DNA of 19,497 bases from Physocladia obscura (taxonomy: Eukaryota > Chytridiomycota > Chytridiomycetes > Chytridiales > Chytriomycetaceae): assembly GCA_027596945.1 (NCBI GenBank), contig JADGJH010000397.1, positions 1 to 19,497 of the forward strand, in the 5' to 3' direction. How positions within the stretch are numbered: position 1 is the first letter of the stretch; each line of letters opens with the position of its first letter. The position numbers and the translations under genes are program-made. Positions 1 through 9,265 of the stretch are shown piece after piece. The notes under the pieces are model-generated. The model saw only the letters and a program-made list of their open reading frames with translations. It ran no database searches and was not told where the DNA came from.

Positions 1-171
1 ATGACTTGTGATATTTGTTGGATCAAATGCAACCATAACGTATGTGCGACGTGTCGAAAAGAACACGGAAGACAGCATAAATGCACCAACTGCAAGAATT
101 ATATGCCAAATTACTATTTAGAGAAAAAGAGAAGCAAATTTTGGCGCTTGGGGTGTCTTGGACGCCAATGA
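1..171 (+). CDS. Cysteine-rich reading frame, 5' end cut by window edge
   Basis: The frame is open from base 1 to a TGA at 169-171 (56 codons). It reads as a compact Cys/His-rich module: CDIC and CATC pairs, then a His-x5-His-x-Cys-x2-Cys stretch, followed by a basic tail. The spacing suggests a small zinc-binding domain and is loosely like the cysteine-rich C-terminus of piggyBac-type transposases, but the match is too short to name a family. An ATG happens to sit at base 1, yet the frame may continue upstream of the window, so this is probably the 3' end of a larger gene or element. The surrounding DNA is rich in mobile-element debris, which favours a transposon origin. Confidence 0.35.
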   Translation: MTCDICWIKCNHNVCATCRKEHGRQHKCTNCKNYMPNYYLEKKRSKFWRLGCLGRQ

Positions 172-479
172 ACAAATACTGTAACTAATCATTTATCGGA
201 TATATTCGCTGGGAAAAACAGGATTTAATTGAAGATTCACATTTTTGGACATCTCGTTTGTGCCGAACAGGAGACGTTGGAGACTCCAATTTTCAATAAA
301 TTGCTGCTGACAAATGTTTTGTTCCATTTTTCACCTCCGGAGGGGTTTTCGGCCCCGTACCGGAAACAACAGCATTCAAAACTATTGCATGCAGGAGTAA
401 AATTTATTCAATAAACATTTATATCCTCCGTTTGTATCTCATTTGAATACTAACACTCACGATTATTTCCAAGTTTACA

Positions 480-537
480 ACTTATTGTATGTTTTTGGTA
501 TTCACTATCGATAGTTTTTTGGTTTGTTTATGTCTAG
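480..537. repeat. Direct repeat, copy 1 (58 bp)
   Basis: The copy begins ACTTATTGTATG and ends TTTATGTCTAG. It is identical to the copy at 602-659 except for one base (C at 534 versus T at 656). The centre, ACTATCGATAGT (504-515), is a perfect 12-bp palindrome. The copies are 122 bp apart start to start, with 64 bp of unrelated sequence between them. Confidence 0.95.
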
Positions 538-601
538 AAAAAGGTGGGATCAATGATGTCCAAAATGAAATACATGAACCGTATGCCTCATGCAACTTCA
601 T

Positions 602-659
602 ACTTATTGTATGTTTTTGGTATTCACTATCGATAGTTTTTTGGTTTGTTTATGTTTAG
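602..659. repeat. Direct repeat, copy 2 (58 bp)
   Basis: This is the second copy of the repeat at 480-537, with a single mismatch at 656. The palindrome ACTATCGATAGT is at 626-637. Near-identity over 58 bp points to a recent duplication or to the ends of a small inserted element. No third copy of the full unit was seen in the window. Confidence 0.95.
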
Positions 660-967
660 TTCTAAATGCCCAGATGTAAGTGACATTAAGCATATCCAGC
701 GAAGTTTTCTCCATCAAAAGCAATACTTTTGAAAACTTCTTGCTCAATAAATGTGTTGTATCATTTTTTCTTTGGGCGTTCCTAACTCCGGTCCTTAATG
801 CGTGAATACCCAGACAAACAATGTGATTGCTTGCCAAATTGCGGAAACTGGAGCCAATATGCTTCGCAATTTTGAAATGGCAGGATGGAGTCGGTTGGCA
901 GTCATCGTTTGATGAATCTCTTGATTCCCTCATCGAATTAATTCATTCTCGTTTTGGATCGACACAA

Positions 968-1440
968 TCATGCGGAGTTATAAAAATAGTTGAGATTAGC
1001 CGTGTTTTGAAACGCGAGTTCAAAGTTGGCGTTAAAGGACTCGAGGGCCATACAGGGTAAGGTATTGTTTTCACGAATCAATTGTTCACAAAATAAGTCT
1101 TTCATTTTCAACCTCATATTAATAATGCGATTCTCATTTTCCATGTTTTCGTGTTGTCGTAAATAGATTGCAACGTGTTTCAAAAACGCGATTTTTTCAC
1201 CGTGCAGAGTGTGAAAGTTGAAAAATACTAATCAAAATCTCTCCTTTCTAAGAACAGTACTTGTTATCATTCTCAGTTGAGTAGGATAAATCAATTCTGA
1301 TGTATCGATAGTCGACACGTTTGGAACTCCTTCATCATACCTGTCAAGTAGCAACCCACCCAATCTAGTAGTTCAAATGTGTTGAATCAAAAGCACGCGA
1401 ATGATACCTCAAAAATCTACAAACTTTTCATGTAGACCAT
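968..1440 (-). pseudogene. Decayed coding remnant, unidentified
   Basis: Read on the minus strand from about 1440 down to 968, one can follow protein-like stretches broken by stops and a frame change. A segment around 1354-1238 contains LLLDRYDEGVPNVSTID. A second, open to 968, contains LRQHENMENENRIINMRLKM and ends in NYFYNSA followed by TGA. The composition (charged, balanced, few low-complexity runs) is more protein-like than expected for AT-rich non-coding DNA. No family is recognised. Its position just upstream of a broken integrase suggests it belonged to a mobile element. An alternative is chance open frames. Confidence 0.25.
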
Positions 1441-1567
1441 TTACTTGACAAATGTGTCCCAACAATTTAATTATGTGTTCACAACATTATGTATTCTTAT
1501 TGTTAACATTTCAATGGCCGGCGACAAAATTAAACAAGATTCTTGATATTTTAATAGGTTAATAAAT

Positions 1568-2738
1568 ATGTTGACCAAAAAACAAGAACAACTGTTGAAT
1601 CATGTTTACTATAAAGAAAACATGTTATTTGGACGTAATCGAATATACCAGTTTCTTTCAGAAAAATACCCTTTTGATTACCCTTCCAGAAGAGACCTTA
1701 TGGAGTGGTTAAAGCAACAATCGGTTTGGCAGATTCATCACAGGCCAGGTCCGAAGTTACCGGCAAGTTCAGTTCAAACAACAAAAACTCTAAGATACTT
1801 TCAAGTTGACTTAACAGGACCGCTAACCCGTGATCATGGCTTCAATTACATTTTCGGAGTAATAGACGTTCACACAAATGTTGTATACGGCTCCTTTGAA
1901 AACAAAAACCGCAGTATCTGCAGCAAACGCATTGCAAAAAATAATTAATGAAAACGAGTTGACCATTTCAGTTTGCCAAAGTGATAACGGATCAGAATTC
2001 CTAGGAGAATTTCAACAATTATTGCGTGAAAAGAATATAAAACAAGTTTTCTCGAAAGCAGGTTCCCCTTGGAGTAATGGAGTCATCGAGAGGTCTTGGG
2101 GGACACTAAAACAAATGTTGTATAAATACCAAAGCATTGTTGGAAGACAGATTTGGGTTTATATCTTACCAAAGTTGACAAGCAATTACAATTATACCTT
2201 TCATAGTTCCACACAAACAACTCCTATAAAAGCAAGCACAGGGGAATCGAAGATTGTTCTAAATAAACCAGATTACTCCAATTCAGTGGACAACATTACA
2301 CTTCAAATTGGGAATTTGGTCTGTGTTTGAATCAGAAACGATTCTCCTTTTGAAAAGAGCAAGCAATATTTTTCACGCGAACTGTACCAAATAAGACAAG
2401 TCTTTTCAGGAAATACAAAACAGTTTACAACTTACAAACTTCAAAATGATGATGGTCACAAAGTTTCTGGCGTTTATAACATAACCGATCTTTTACTTTG
2501 TAAAGAATCTCTTGGATTTATTCCTGATATGAAACCAACAATTACAATAAGAGGGCAGGTTGAAATTGATGGACTCCTCAAAGGTCAACAGCAAAATAAA
2601 AGTGAACAAGTATTAAAACCAAAGAAAAAAATTATATTACCAAAACAGGACACTATTCACAGTCATTTGCCTGTTTATAATAAGTGGCTTGAAATTGTTA
2701 ATGACCTACTTTCTCCGAAAACGGAAAACGCGACTTGA
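1568..2738 (+). pseudogene. Broken retroviral-type (DDE) integrase, Polinton/Ginger-like
   Basis: This is an integrase that would cut and join element ends to host DNA in the nucleus. The N-terminal part (1568-about 1885) has a helical region with the motif WLKQQSVWQIH, then the catalytic core begins with FQVDLTGP (Asp codon 1808-1810). After a frame change near 1880-1886 it continues with CQSDNGSEF (second Asp, 1983-1985) and NGVIERSWGTLK (Glu, 2088-2090), a D-x34-E spacing. A TGA at 2328-2330 interrupts the same frame. The reading resumes beyond it with an SH3-like C-terminal segment (FEKSKQYFSRELYQIRQVF, then GVYNITDLLL) and ends at 2738 after a basic Lys-rich tail. One frameshift plus one nonsense codon make it inactive as it stands. 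The family resemblance is to Polinton/Maverick and related integrases; no terminal repeats or other Polinton genes were identified. Confidence 0.8.
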
Positions 2739-2859
2739 TCATTTTCCGAAAATATTTGATTTTCAAGTTGTTGGAAAGCCACAAGACGAGACTATTATTT
2801 ATACATTGACGAATCATTTCCTCAACCAAAGGGAGGAGTCATGAGATCTATTCCAGATA

Positions 2860-3378
2860 TTAAACGATATTTTGAAACCTTAACAACACAGCAGTTGCAT
2901 AAAATACAAAAGTCAAGCAACCAATAGATTTGGTTTGCCTTGAACACATTAAATTTAACTTGCTGCTATTTGACATTGAGATAGTGTGGACTGCCACAGC
3001 TGCTTTGCCAGTCTTTGTTTGTTTCCAGTTGCAGTATTGCACATAGCAACTGTGTTTTGAATTGCAAAATCGAACACAGCTGCCAAGACCTGTGAAGTTG
3101 TTAATATTAATTTTGTGGCACAAGAGAAATGCGACAACTGAAGTTCCATTGATTTTGACTGTTTTGAAATTTTCCGTAGAGGCAACTGGCATGTTTGGAT
3201 CACATTCGCAGATGTGAGATGTTTCGTTGCAATTTAGGCATTTGCCACACTGCACACAGAGTTTATTAACATCAAACACTTCCGTGTTGTTATTTGAACT
3301 GATAGAAAACATATCAAGGTTGCTATCAATGTCATCCCTGCCAGTTGAGTTAGTTTGGAAGAGGTCAGTATAGACCAT
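2860..3378 (-). CDS. Cysteine-rich hypothetical frame, possibly a degraded element gene
   Basis: The frame has 172 codons on the minus strand and starts at an ATG at 3378. Residues 41-59 hold a regular Cys series (C41, C44, C47, C50, C57, C59) of the CxxCxxCxxC kind, preceded by a Ser/Asn/Asp-rich segment, suggesting a metal-binding module. From about 3100 downward, an overlapping second minus-strand frame (3203-2955, with AAVFDFAIQNTVAMCNT) looks more protein-like than the first, so a frameshift near 3090-3100 is likely. A further minus-strand frame just upstream (about 3548-3461, MVDLSKIFNDCSDFFEPN) ends at a possible donor (AAAG|GTAATT) and could be a preceding exon. No family is recognised. 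The gene is either real but poorly sampled here, or a decayed transposon gene. Confidence 0.25.
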   Translation of the reverse strand: MVYTDLFQTNSTGRDDIDSNLDMFSISSNNNTEVFDVNKLCVQCGKCLNCNETSHICECDPNMPVASTENFKTVKINGTSVVAFLLCHKININNFTGLGSCVRFCNSKHSCYVQYCNWKQTKTGKAAVAVHTISMSNSSKLNLMCSRQTKSIGCLTFVFYATAVLLRFQNIV

Positions 3379-5126
3379 TATAATCCATCACATACATTTT
3401 TTTGGAATCGGCGTTTTTATTTTTTCACAAAATTTTTGAAAACAGCTGTAATTACCTTTTCGAAAATTTCTTAAAAAATAAAGCCATTCTATTTGGTTCA
3501 AAAAAATCTGAGCAATCATTGAAAATCTTGGATAAGTCAACCATACTGAGATTCTCAATTCATTTTTTATGAATACCTTATCCTTGACTGTTTGAATTCA
3601 TTTTGCAAATTACTTTATCAGGAGGAATAAATTCATTTATGGGAAGAATTATACTGTAATTGAGCTTACTGATATGCATTTGAGAAATACTTTTTGTAAT
3701 GGATGGTTGCATTGTGTATTTATTATAGTTTTGGGTTTTGATATTGATGGAACAATGGACATGCCACAACTTCCCAAGCTCTTGGAGTGATAGATGTTTT
3801 ATATTACTCTATTAATTGCTCATGGTATTGTTTTACACAACTTTATTTCGAGGAAAAATCCCACCCTTTTGTGCCCTTTTTCAAAATTAATAAAAACACT
3901 CATGATTCTGACTCGAAAACCTCGTTCTCTACTCCTGCAACAAATTGCAACCCTTATCTCCTTCTTTCGAGTTGTCTTTTCATTTGTTTCACTCGTCCTG
4001 CCTTGTCAATTGGCTTGTGCTACCGCGTTGCCTTCTTTTGTGTCGGACTCGTTTTTCTTAACATCTTGGACGTGTCTGGGTCTCGAAAAACCAATATTTT
4101 AAACTTGTTTTCTTCAAATTCTAGTTTACAGTGATATATTGCATGAGTTTTCTCCAAATTTACTGAATAAGTCAATCTCGTTAACTCTCAGAAGAGTTGT
4201 AAGGAAGCAAGCAAAGGGAATTAGTGCTGTCATCAAAGGATTTTCGATTTTGCTGATTTTTTCACTTTTTCACGTTTCTGTCAAACTCTACAGACATTCA
4301 AAGAAAAAATATTAAAGATAATCATTTTCTTGTAGAATTTGTGGTCACAGAAGGTATTGATAATTATATTAAATTTTTATATAAATATTTTTGATAATAA
4401 CATTTCCTGAAAATCCAAAGATAGTGAGTACTATAACACCTAAATGGCAAGCTGTCAACTGGTAAATGGGTGTGAACACCCATGCAAACAACTTATCTGC
4501 AAGTTATCATGAAATTCTAATTGTAAATCCTTGTGACTTGCCGAAATGACCTAGCTGTGATACCTGAAACCTCAGAGAATAAATTCAATATCATCCTAAT
4601 TACTTTTAATTTGGTGAAAATAATATGTTTTTTATATCACTTAATAACAAATTCTAGAACTTTTTTTAAGTTAAGAACAAGAGCAACTGTTGTTGCTGCA
4701 TCATCATAGTATTGCCGTATTTGTACTCCTCTCTTGTATTTTTCAAATCTTTCTTTATTAACCCAGTCTACTCATCTTAGTGATACTCCAATCACATTTT
4801 CTCCATACTAGTGACTGTTTAATGCGTTTACTGAATCGGTAAATACAATAGTGAGGCACCACAAACAAATATAATAACACAGTAGCCAAGCGTGGCACTC
4901 TAACTAACAAAAAACTACCGCCAGCTAGCCTAAAAAATGCTATACAACAAATAAAACTATTTATATTCAAACTCACCGCATTTTAAATCGTGCAACTCTG
5001 ATGATCCAGATTCAAATTGGTTTCATTGACTCCATTCCCGTCAGCACGACTGTGCTTTAAATCCCTGTGATGCACTCTACTCGATCGATCGTGTTTGTTG
5101 ACTCATTTTCGAAAAGTTGAAAAACA
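3379..5126. other. Intergenic stretch upstream of the calpain gene
   Basis: I find no gene I can support. Overlapping plus-strand frames at 3787-4134 are hydrophobic and Ser/Thr/Phe-rich, which is typical of T-rich DNA. A perfect hairpin, ATGGGTGT-GA-ACACCCAT, sits at 4466-4483. Just before the calpain ATG there is a CGATCGATCG palindrome (about 5083-5092), which may lie in the promoter or 5'UTR. Possible minus-strand exon material at about 3461-3548 is described with the cysteine-rich frame. Confidence 0.5.
4466..4483. repeat. Perfect inverted repeat, 8-bp arms
   Basis: ATGGGTGT (4466-4473) and ACACCCAT (4476-4483) are exact reverse complements separated by GA. It could be a dimeric protein-binding site or chance. 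No gene is adjacent. Confidence 0.8.
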
Positions 5127-8039
5127 ATGGTAATTTGTCCTGCCAACATCGACGCTGACGTGTGGGCGAGTTTGCCGGCAGAAATTCAGCTGGAAATACA
5201 GATGCAGATGGAACTAGAACTGGCTGGGCCTGCGCGGGTGGATGGCTCAATGTGCCAATCTGCATCGGTTGCTGATTTGTCATCATTCGCAGACGTAGTT
5301 TTCGGACGAGTTCCACACAATGTCGATGCTTCTGTGTGGCGCAGTCTTCCCGACAATATCCGTGCCGAACTCTCGATCCAACCGGATTCGCAGTTAAACA
5401 CCACGCTTCAAAATACTTGGAGTCTTTCCTTCAACACCGGTCGCCGCCCTCTACTGTGCCTACCGCCCATGCTTTCCTATCAGCACAATCAGCAGAACGC
5501 ATATCGCTTTTCAGTTTCGCCACTCGCCGAAGAAATAAACGCGTCTGACCCGACCCCCTGCGCTTCTTCCACAGACCAATGGACTGACGTTGATTTCCCA
5601 CCCGACGCCTCGTCCCTTGACGGCATCAAAACCGATTCATCAATATATACAGCTGCTGAAACAAAAGCCCCATCATGCCAGTGTATACCTGCAAAACCAG
5701 CGCGGCTGAAAACTGTTTTAAAAGAAAACAAAAATCAGGTATATTTTGTCATTTAGCATAATTTTTTTTTTTTTTTACCGTTGTCGTACAAGGGCCGCAA
5801 GTTTTTTGGCTGTGCAGCATCAAAATGCAACTTTTTCTCATGGGCAGCACCAGCGCAACTTCATCATACTGCGCAAAACATATCAATTCGTTGGCAAAGA
5901 ATTCATTGGAACCCCGAAACTGAAATGAGAAAAACTCCACCACACCCTTCCCAAATTCGGCAAGGCCGTGTGGGTGATTGTTGGTTCATTTCCGCCCTCG
6001 CTGTTCTTTCCGAATCACCAGAACTCATCTCTCGCGTCTTTCCGTCGCATCAACCTCTCTCCTATAATGGCATATTTTCAACTTTTTTTTTCATTGATGG
6101 AAAATGGCGTTCAATTTACATTGACAATTACTTTGCGATATCACCACCCCCAAATTCATCGAAACGTTCCGTCGTTACCGCCTCCAGCTCTTCGTCATCA
6201 GCACTGAAATCCAACGATATAGTTCTCCACTTTTCCAAATCTGTCGCCGGAAGTCTCTGGGTGCCCATTCTCGAAAAAGCATATGCCAAAGCACATTCCA
6301 GCTACGCGGCACTCAACGGCGGATGGGTTGCAGAGGCTTTATTTGATTTAACAGGATTCCCGACATTGACAGTTGATTTCGGCGGTGTGCTGTTTAACAG
6401 TGAAAACTTTTGGGTGCGATTGATTTCATTTGCATCGCAGGGATTTTTAATGGGTGCTTCGTGTCCGGTTGGTGGCGATGGGCTTGTTGGCGGCCATGCG
6501 TATAGTGTTTTGCGAGTTGTTGAGAAGTCTGTGTGGGGAGATGAAGGTGTGACTGTTGGAAAACAACCCCAAGATTTGAGAGATTATTTTAGCAGCAGTG
6601 ATAATCATAGTAAGAGCAGCAAAAGTGGAAAGAATGGCTTTGATGAAGTGGAGGAATTTGGTGTGACAGAGAACGGGATGCTGCGATTGATTAAGTTACG
6701 AAATCCCTGGGGACGTGTTGAATGGAAAGGAAAATTTGGCATCAATAGTGCTGAAATGAATGGAGGAACTCTAAAAAAGCGGCTGAATGACGAACTAGAT
6801 TGCGAAAAAGGCAGTGAAGGTGTATTTTGGATGACATATCATGACTTTTTGCAACGGTTCATGTCTGTTGATGTTTGCTTCACTCTGAAAGATCATCAAG
6901 TTTTGAATGTAGAGAGTATTTTATCTGGTAAATTTACTTGCTCACCTATTTATACACTCACTTACGCGCTTCTATTCTATCTCTTTTGTTTCTTACTTGC
7001 TGATATTTTGATTCAGAATCGTCATCTATTGCTGAACAAGCAATTGAATTATTAGTACCAGATCCATCATGGATAAATATTTCCATCTGTCAGCGCACGA
7101 AACGCGGAAAACCAAACGAAAATTTTTACTACACAGACATCTCGATTCTTATCATTTCCATGGCCGACAACGACAATCCAGCAAACGCAGCGGCACATGT
7201 TGAAGATGTTCGTCTGTTTGGACACGGGCGTGATTCACATTTCGATCTTTTTCTTGGTGATCGTGGCAAAACACGCCGGTATTTGCTGATACCGTTTTCT
7301 ATTGAACGAGAAACCGCAAAACACGAGGCCAGTAAAAATGTATCTGGAATGACTCGAGTTGGAAGCGGTGAATGGGGACATTTGCGTAACATGGAGCTGA
7401 AGAGAGTTGAATTCACTGTCAGAATTTTAAGTGCGAATACAGTTGGTGTTTGTAAACTTGATATGAAGGAAGCCGATTTTGTTTGGAATGCATTTGACCG
7501 TGGAATTTGTGACTCTGGTTTGATAACGAGAAAAAATTCTTATGGATCTTTGAGACTGGTTTGCCAATTTTGATTCTTTTAATAGATATATATTTATTTA
7601 AAAAAAATTTATTTTGCAGACGCAAAATATCACACTTGACACGTGGTCTCAAATTATCGCTCCCGATATCGCCAGCAATCACAAAACAGAGCAATTGCAA
7701 ATTCATCCCTGGCCCAGCGACAATTTCACTTTCCGAATCCTCCAAACAACGGGAATTGCACTTGTTCATGTAACAAACACACATGCATCAATTTCTATTA
7801 AAGTAAGAATGCAACTACGCGCTGCCACAAAAACATTTAGCAGTACTGTCGCCCATGTTTGGAGAATCATTCCGCCGAAATCTCGCAAGATTGTCGGCGT
7901 GTGTGTGTGTCCTTGCAGCGAAGCGGTGTGCGGGCATGAGCTTGTATCTATTGACAATGTTGAATGGAATGGATTTTTTTCTAAAACGAGATGCGAGTGT
8001 TCTGCTGATGGAATGTTCCAGCCCTGGAATATTGAGTAA
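5127..8039 (+). CDS. UBM-UBM-GRF-calpain cysteine protease (4 exons)
   Basis: The exons are 5127-5738, 5793-6927, 7017-7558 and 7620-8039, joined in frame to 902 aa. Residues 8-24 (IDADVWASLPAEIQLEI) and 65-82 (NVDASVWRSLPDNIRAEL) are ubiquitin-binding motifs of the Rev1/Pol-iota type, with the key Leu-Pro pair in each. A Ser/Pro-rich linker follows. Residues 184-222 form a GRF zinc finger (C184, C186, C211, C216, with NQGRKFFGC and CNFFSWA). The calpain core runs from about 255 to 575 with C267 (QGRVGDCWF), H439 (GGHAYSV) and N508 (LRNPWG), so the full triad is intact. Residues about 590-760 and 764-902 are two C2-like domains. No EF-hands are present, so this is a non-classical calpain. The start has a good context (AACAATGG). 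Calpains are Ca2+-dependent cytosolic or nuclear regulatory proteases. The N-terminal modules imply recruitment to ubiquitin and single-stranded DNA, which is inference. Domain calls are by eye. Confidence 0.9.
5739..5792 (+). other. Calpain intron 1 (54 nt, phase 0)
   Basis: GTATATTTT...TACAAG with a 15-T tract before the acceptor. Splicing joins ...ENKNQ to GRKFFGC..., which restores the invariant N-x-G-R core of the GRF finger. This is strong internal evidence for the junction. Confidence 0.92.
6928..7016 (+). other. Calpain intron 2 (89 nt, phase 1)
   Basis: GTAAATTT...GATTCAG with a pyrimidine-rich 3' part. It removes a hydrophobic read-through and joins the end of the protease core to the first C2-like domain in frame. 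Confidence 0.88.
7559..7619 (+). other. Calpain intron 3 (61 nt, phase 0)
   Basis: GTTTGCC...ATTTTGCAG. It joins SLRL to TQNITLDTW between the two C2-like domains. Without splicing the frame hits TGA at once. Confidence 0.85.
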
Positions 8040-8380
8040 CTGAACTGTTTATAGCTAAAACTAAAGAAATTGTGGATAATATTTTGGAAAAAAAAAAGTA
8101 CGCAATGCTTCACGAAGATTGAGCAAAAAAAGGAAAAAGAAAAGATATTTTATATTGCAAAAAATTACAGCTGAATTTTTTTTTTTAGGAAGATGAGCAT
8201 TTCTGCGGTTTTCTTTTTTTCTATTTTCAGCTTTTTTCAATAAGCTGCACTATTATTCAAAATGAAAATCAAATCAAAGCACTCAATTTCTCATTTTTCC
8301 GTGTCCTCAGCGTTGAAGTTTTGAACAGTGGCAAAAATTTTAGTTGCGTCTGTTGGCAGCCAGGAATGTAACACTGGCCA

Positions 8381-9024
8381 TTAAAAAAAAAGGCTATCCA
8401 AGCAGTAAAAATGACATATAGCAAAGATATCAGGCTTTTGGCTGTATTGGACATGCTTGATGATTAAGTGAAACATCAAATTCACTGCGTATTGCACAGA
8501 GAACACTTCTGCATATACGAAAGTGCTGGAAATTATATGGTTGCCATTTGCCTGCAAAAATTGGGAAAGAAAGTGTATTATTGAAACTCCAGTGGCAGAA
8601 GTACTTGCACAATTATTAGTACATTGGAATATTGCTGAAACAAAGGAAAGACTGGTATTTATTTGAACTTTGTGAAGAAATTGCAAAATTTGGTTAATCA
8701 TGCAGCCTACCAACACTATGGTGATGCTTGTGTCGCAATGGAGTGACACACAAGCATTTCTTTCATATCTGTGGTGCTGTTATTTTGATTGCTTTTGCCT
8801 CCTTCTAAGTCATGTGAGGGAGATGTTTTGATTTCGAAATTATCATCAAGAGCAGACTGTGAATATTCAATATTGAATTCAACATTTGAGTCTGTTTAAA
8901 TGCTGTCTGCTCCAGGATTTGCTAATTGACTGCCCAGATATTTGTCTTCTGGTTCCTGACTTTCAATGGCAAGCCTATAAAAGAAAACTTCCTCCAAAAT
9001 TGCAGCTCTTCGTTGTAATTTTGA
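8381..9024 (-). pseudogene. Possible decayed coding remnant, unidentified
   Basis: On the minus strand a frame from about 9024 to 8716 is open apart from one TAA and reads as ordinary protein (for example LAIESQEPEDKYLGSQL, then an acidic Asn/Ser-rich stretch). Another frame, 8749-8381, follows and is open for 122 codons. A frame change between them would be needed. No family is recognised. In DNA of this composition such stretches can arise by chance, so the call is weak. Confidence 0.2.
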
Positions 9025-9201
9025 TCAGGTTGGCTCAGCAGGATCCTCACCTTAACCAAATGCATTCGCAAATTTTCCGGTTGGTTGTGCATTATTTGCC
9101 TGCATGACTCATCTTAATTCTTACTGGTCTTAATCTCTCAAATGCCTCTGTCTTCTTTTGTTTTCCACTCTTTATTCCTTTTGCGCTTTTGGCTGTATTT
9201 T

Positions 9202-9246
9202 TCTTTGATGTCTTTGAGTGGTCTTTGTAGTCTTTGTTTTTCTTTG
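9202..9246. repeat. Imperfect tandem TCTTTG repeat, about 10-bp period
   Basis: TCTTTG occurs at 9202, 9211, 9222, 9231 and 9241, spaced 9 to 11 bp apart, with varying bases between. It is close to one helical turn per unit. It may be simple-sequence drift in T-rich DNA or a cluster of sites on one face of the helix. Confidence 0.75.
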
Positions 9247-9265
9247 ATTTTAAAAATGGTGGCAG

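Larger units (their letters stand above)
172..1567. other. Gene-poor stretch with repeats and coding debris
   Basis: No intact gene is visible. The stretch contains the 58-bp direct repeat pair (480-537, 602-659), a third TATCGATA site (1303-1310), and minus-strand frames that look like decayed protein-coding sequence (about 604-933 and 970-1440). A short plus-strand frame at 229-414 has no recognisable features. Confidence 0.5.

Noticed and set aside
229..414. Plus-strand 61-codon frame
   Set aside because: It has no ATG at the start, no recognisable motif and no splice or promoter context; it is likely chance.
3787..4134. Two overlapping plus-strand frames of about 100 codons
   Set aside because: They are Phe/Ser/Leu-rich, typical of T-rich non-coding DNA. 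The two frames overlap and neither resembles a family.
4758..4976. Minus-strand hydrophobic 72-codon frame
   Set aside because: It could be one membrane segment, but there is no family signal and composition explains it.
5083..5092. CGATCGATCG palindrome before the calpain ATG as a promoter element
   Set aside because: It is a short self-complementary repeat with no known role here; it is mentioned only as context.
7129..7416. Minus-strand frame opposite calpain exon 3
   Set aside because: It is the shadow of a well-supported exon whose protein matches a calpain C2-like domain.
8269..8380. Minus-strand fragment with CYIPGC, reminiscent of a THAP finger start
   Set aside because: Only the first two cysteines fit; the later Trp and Cys/His positions of THAP are not visible.
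8886..9107. Plus-strand 73-codon frame
   Set aside because: It lies opposite a more protein-like minus-strand stretch and shows no motif.
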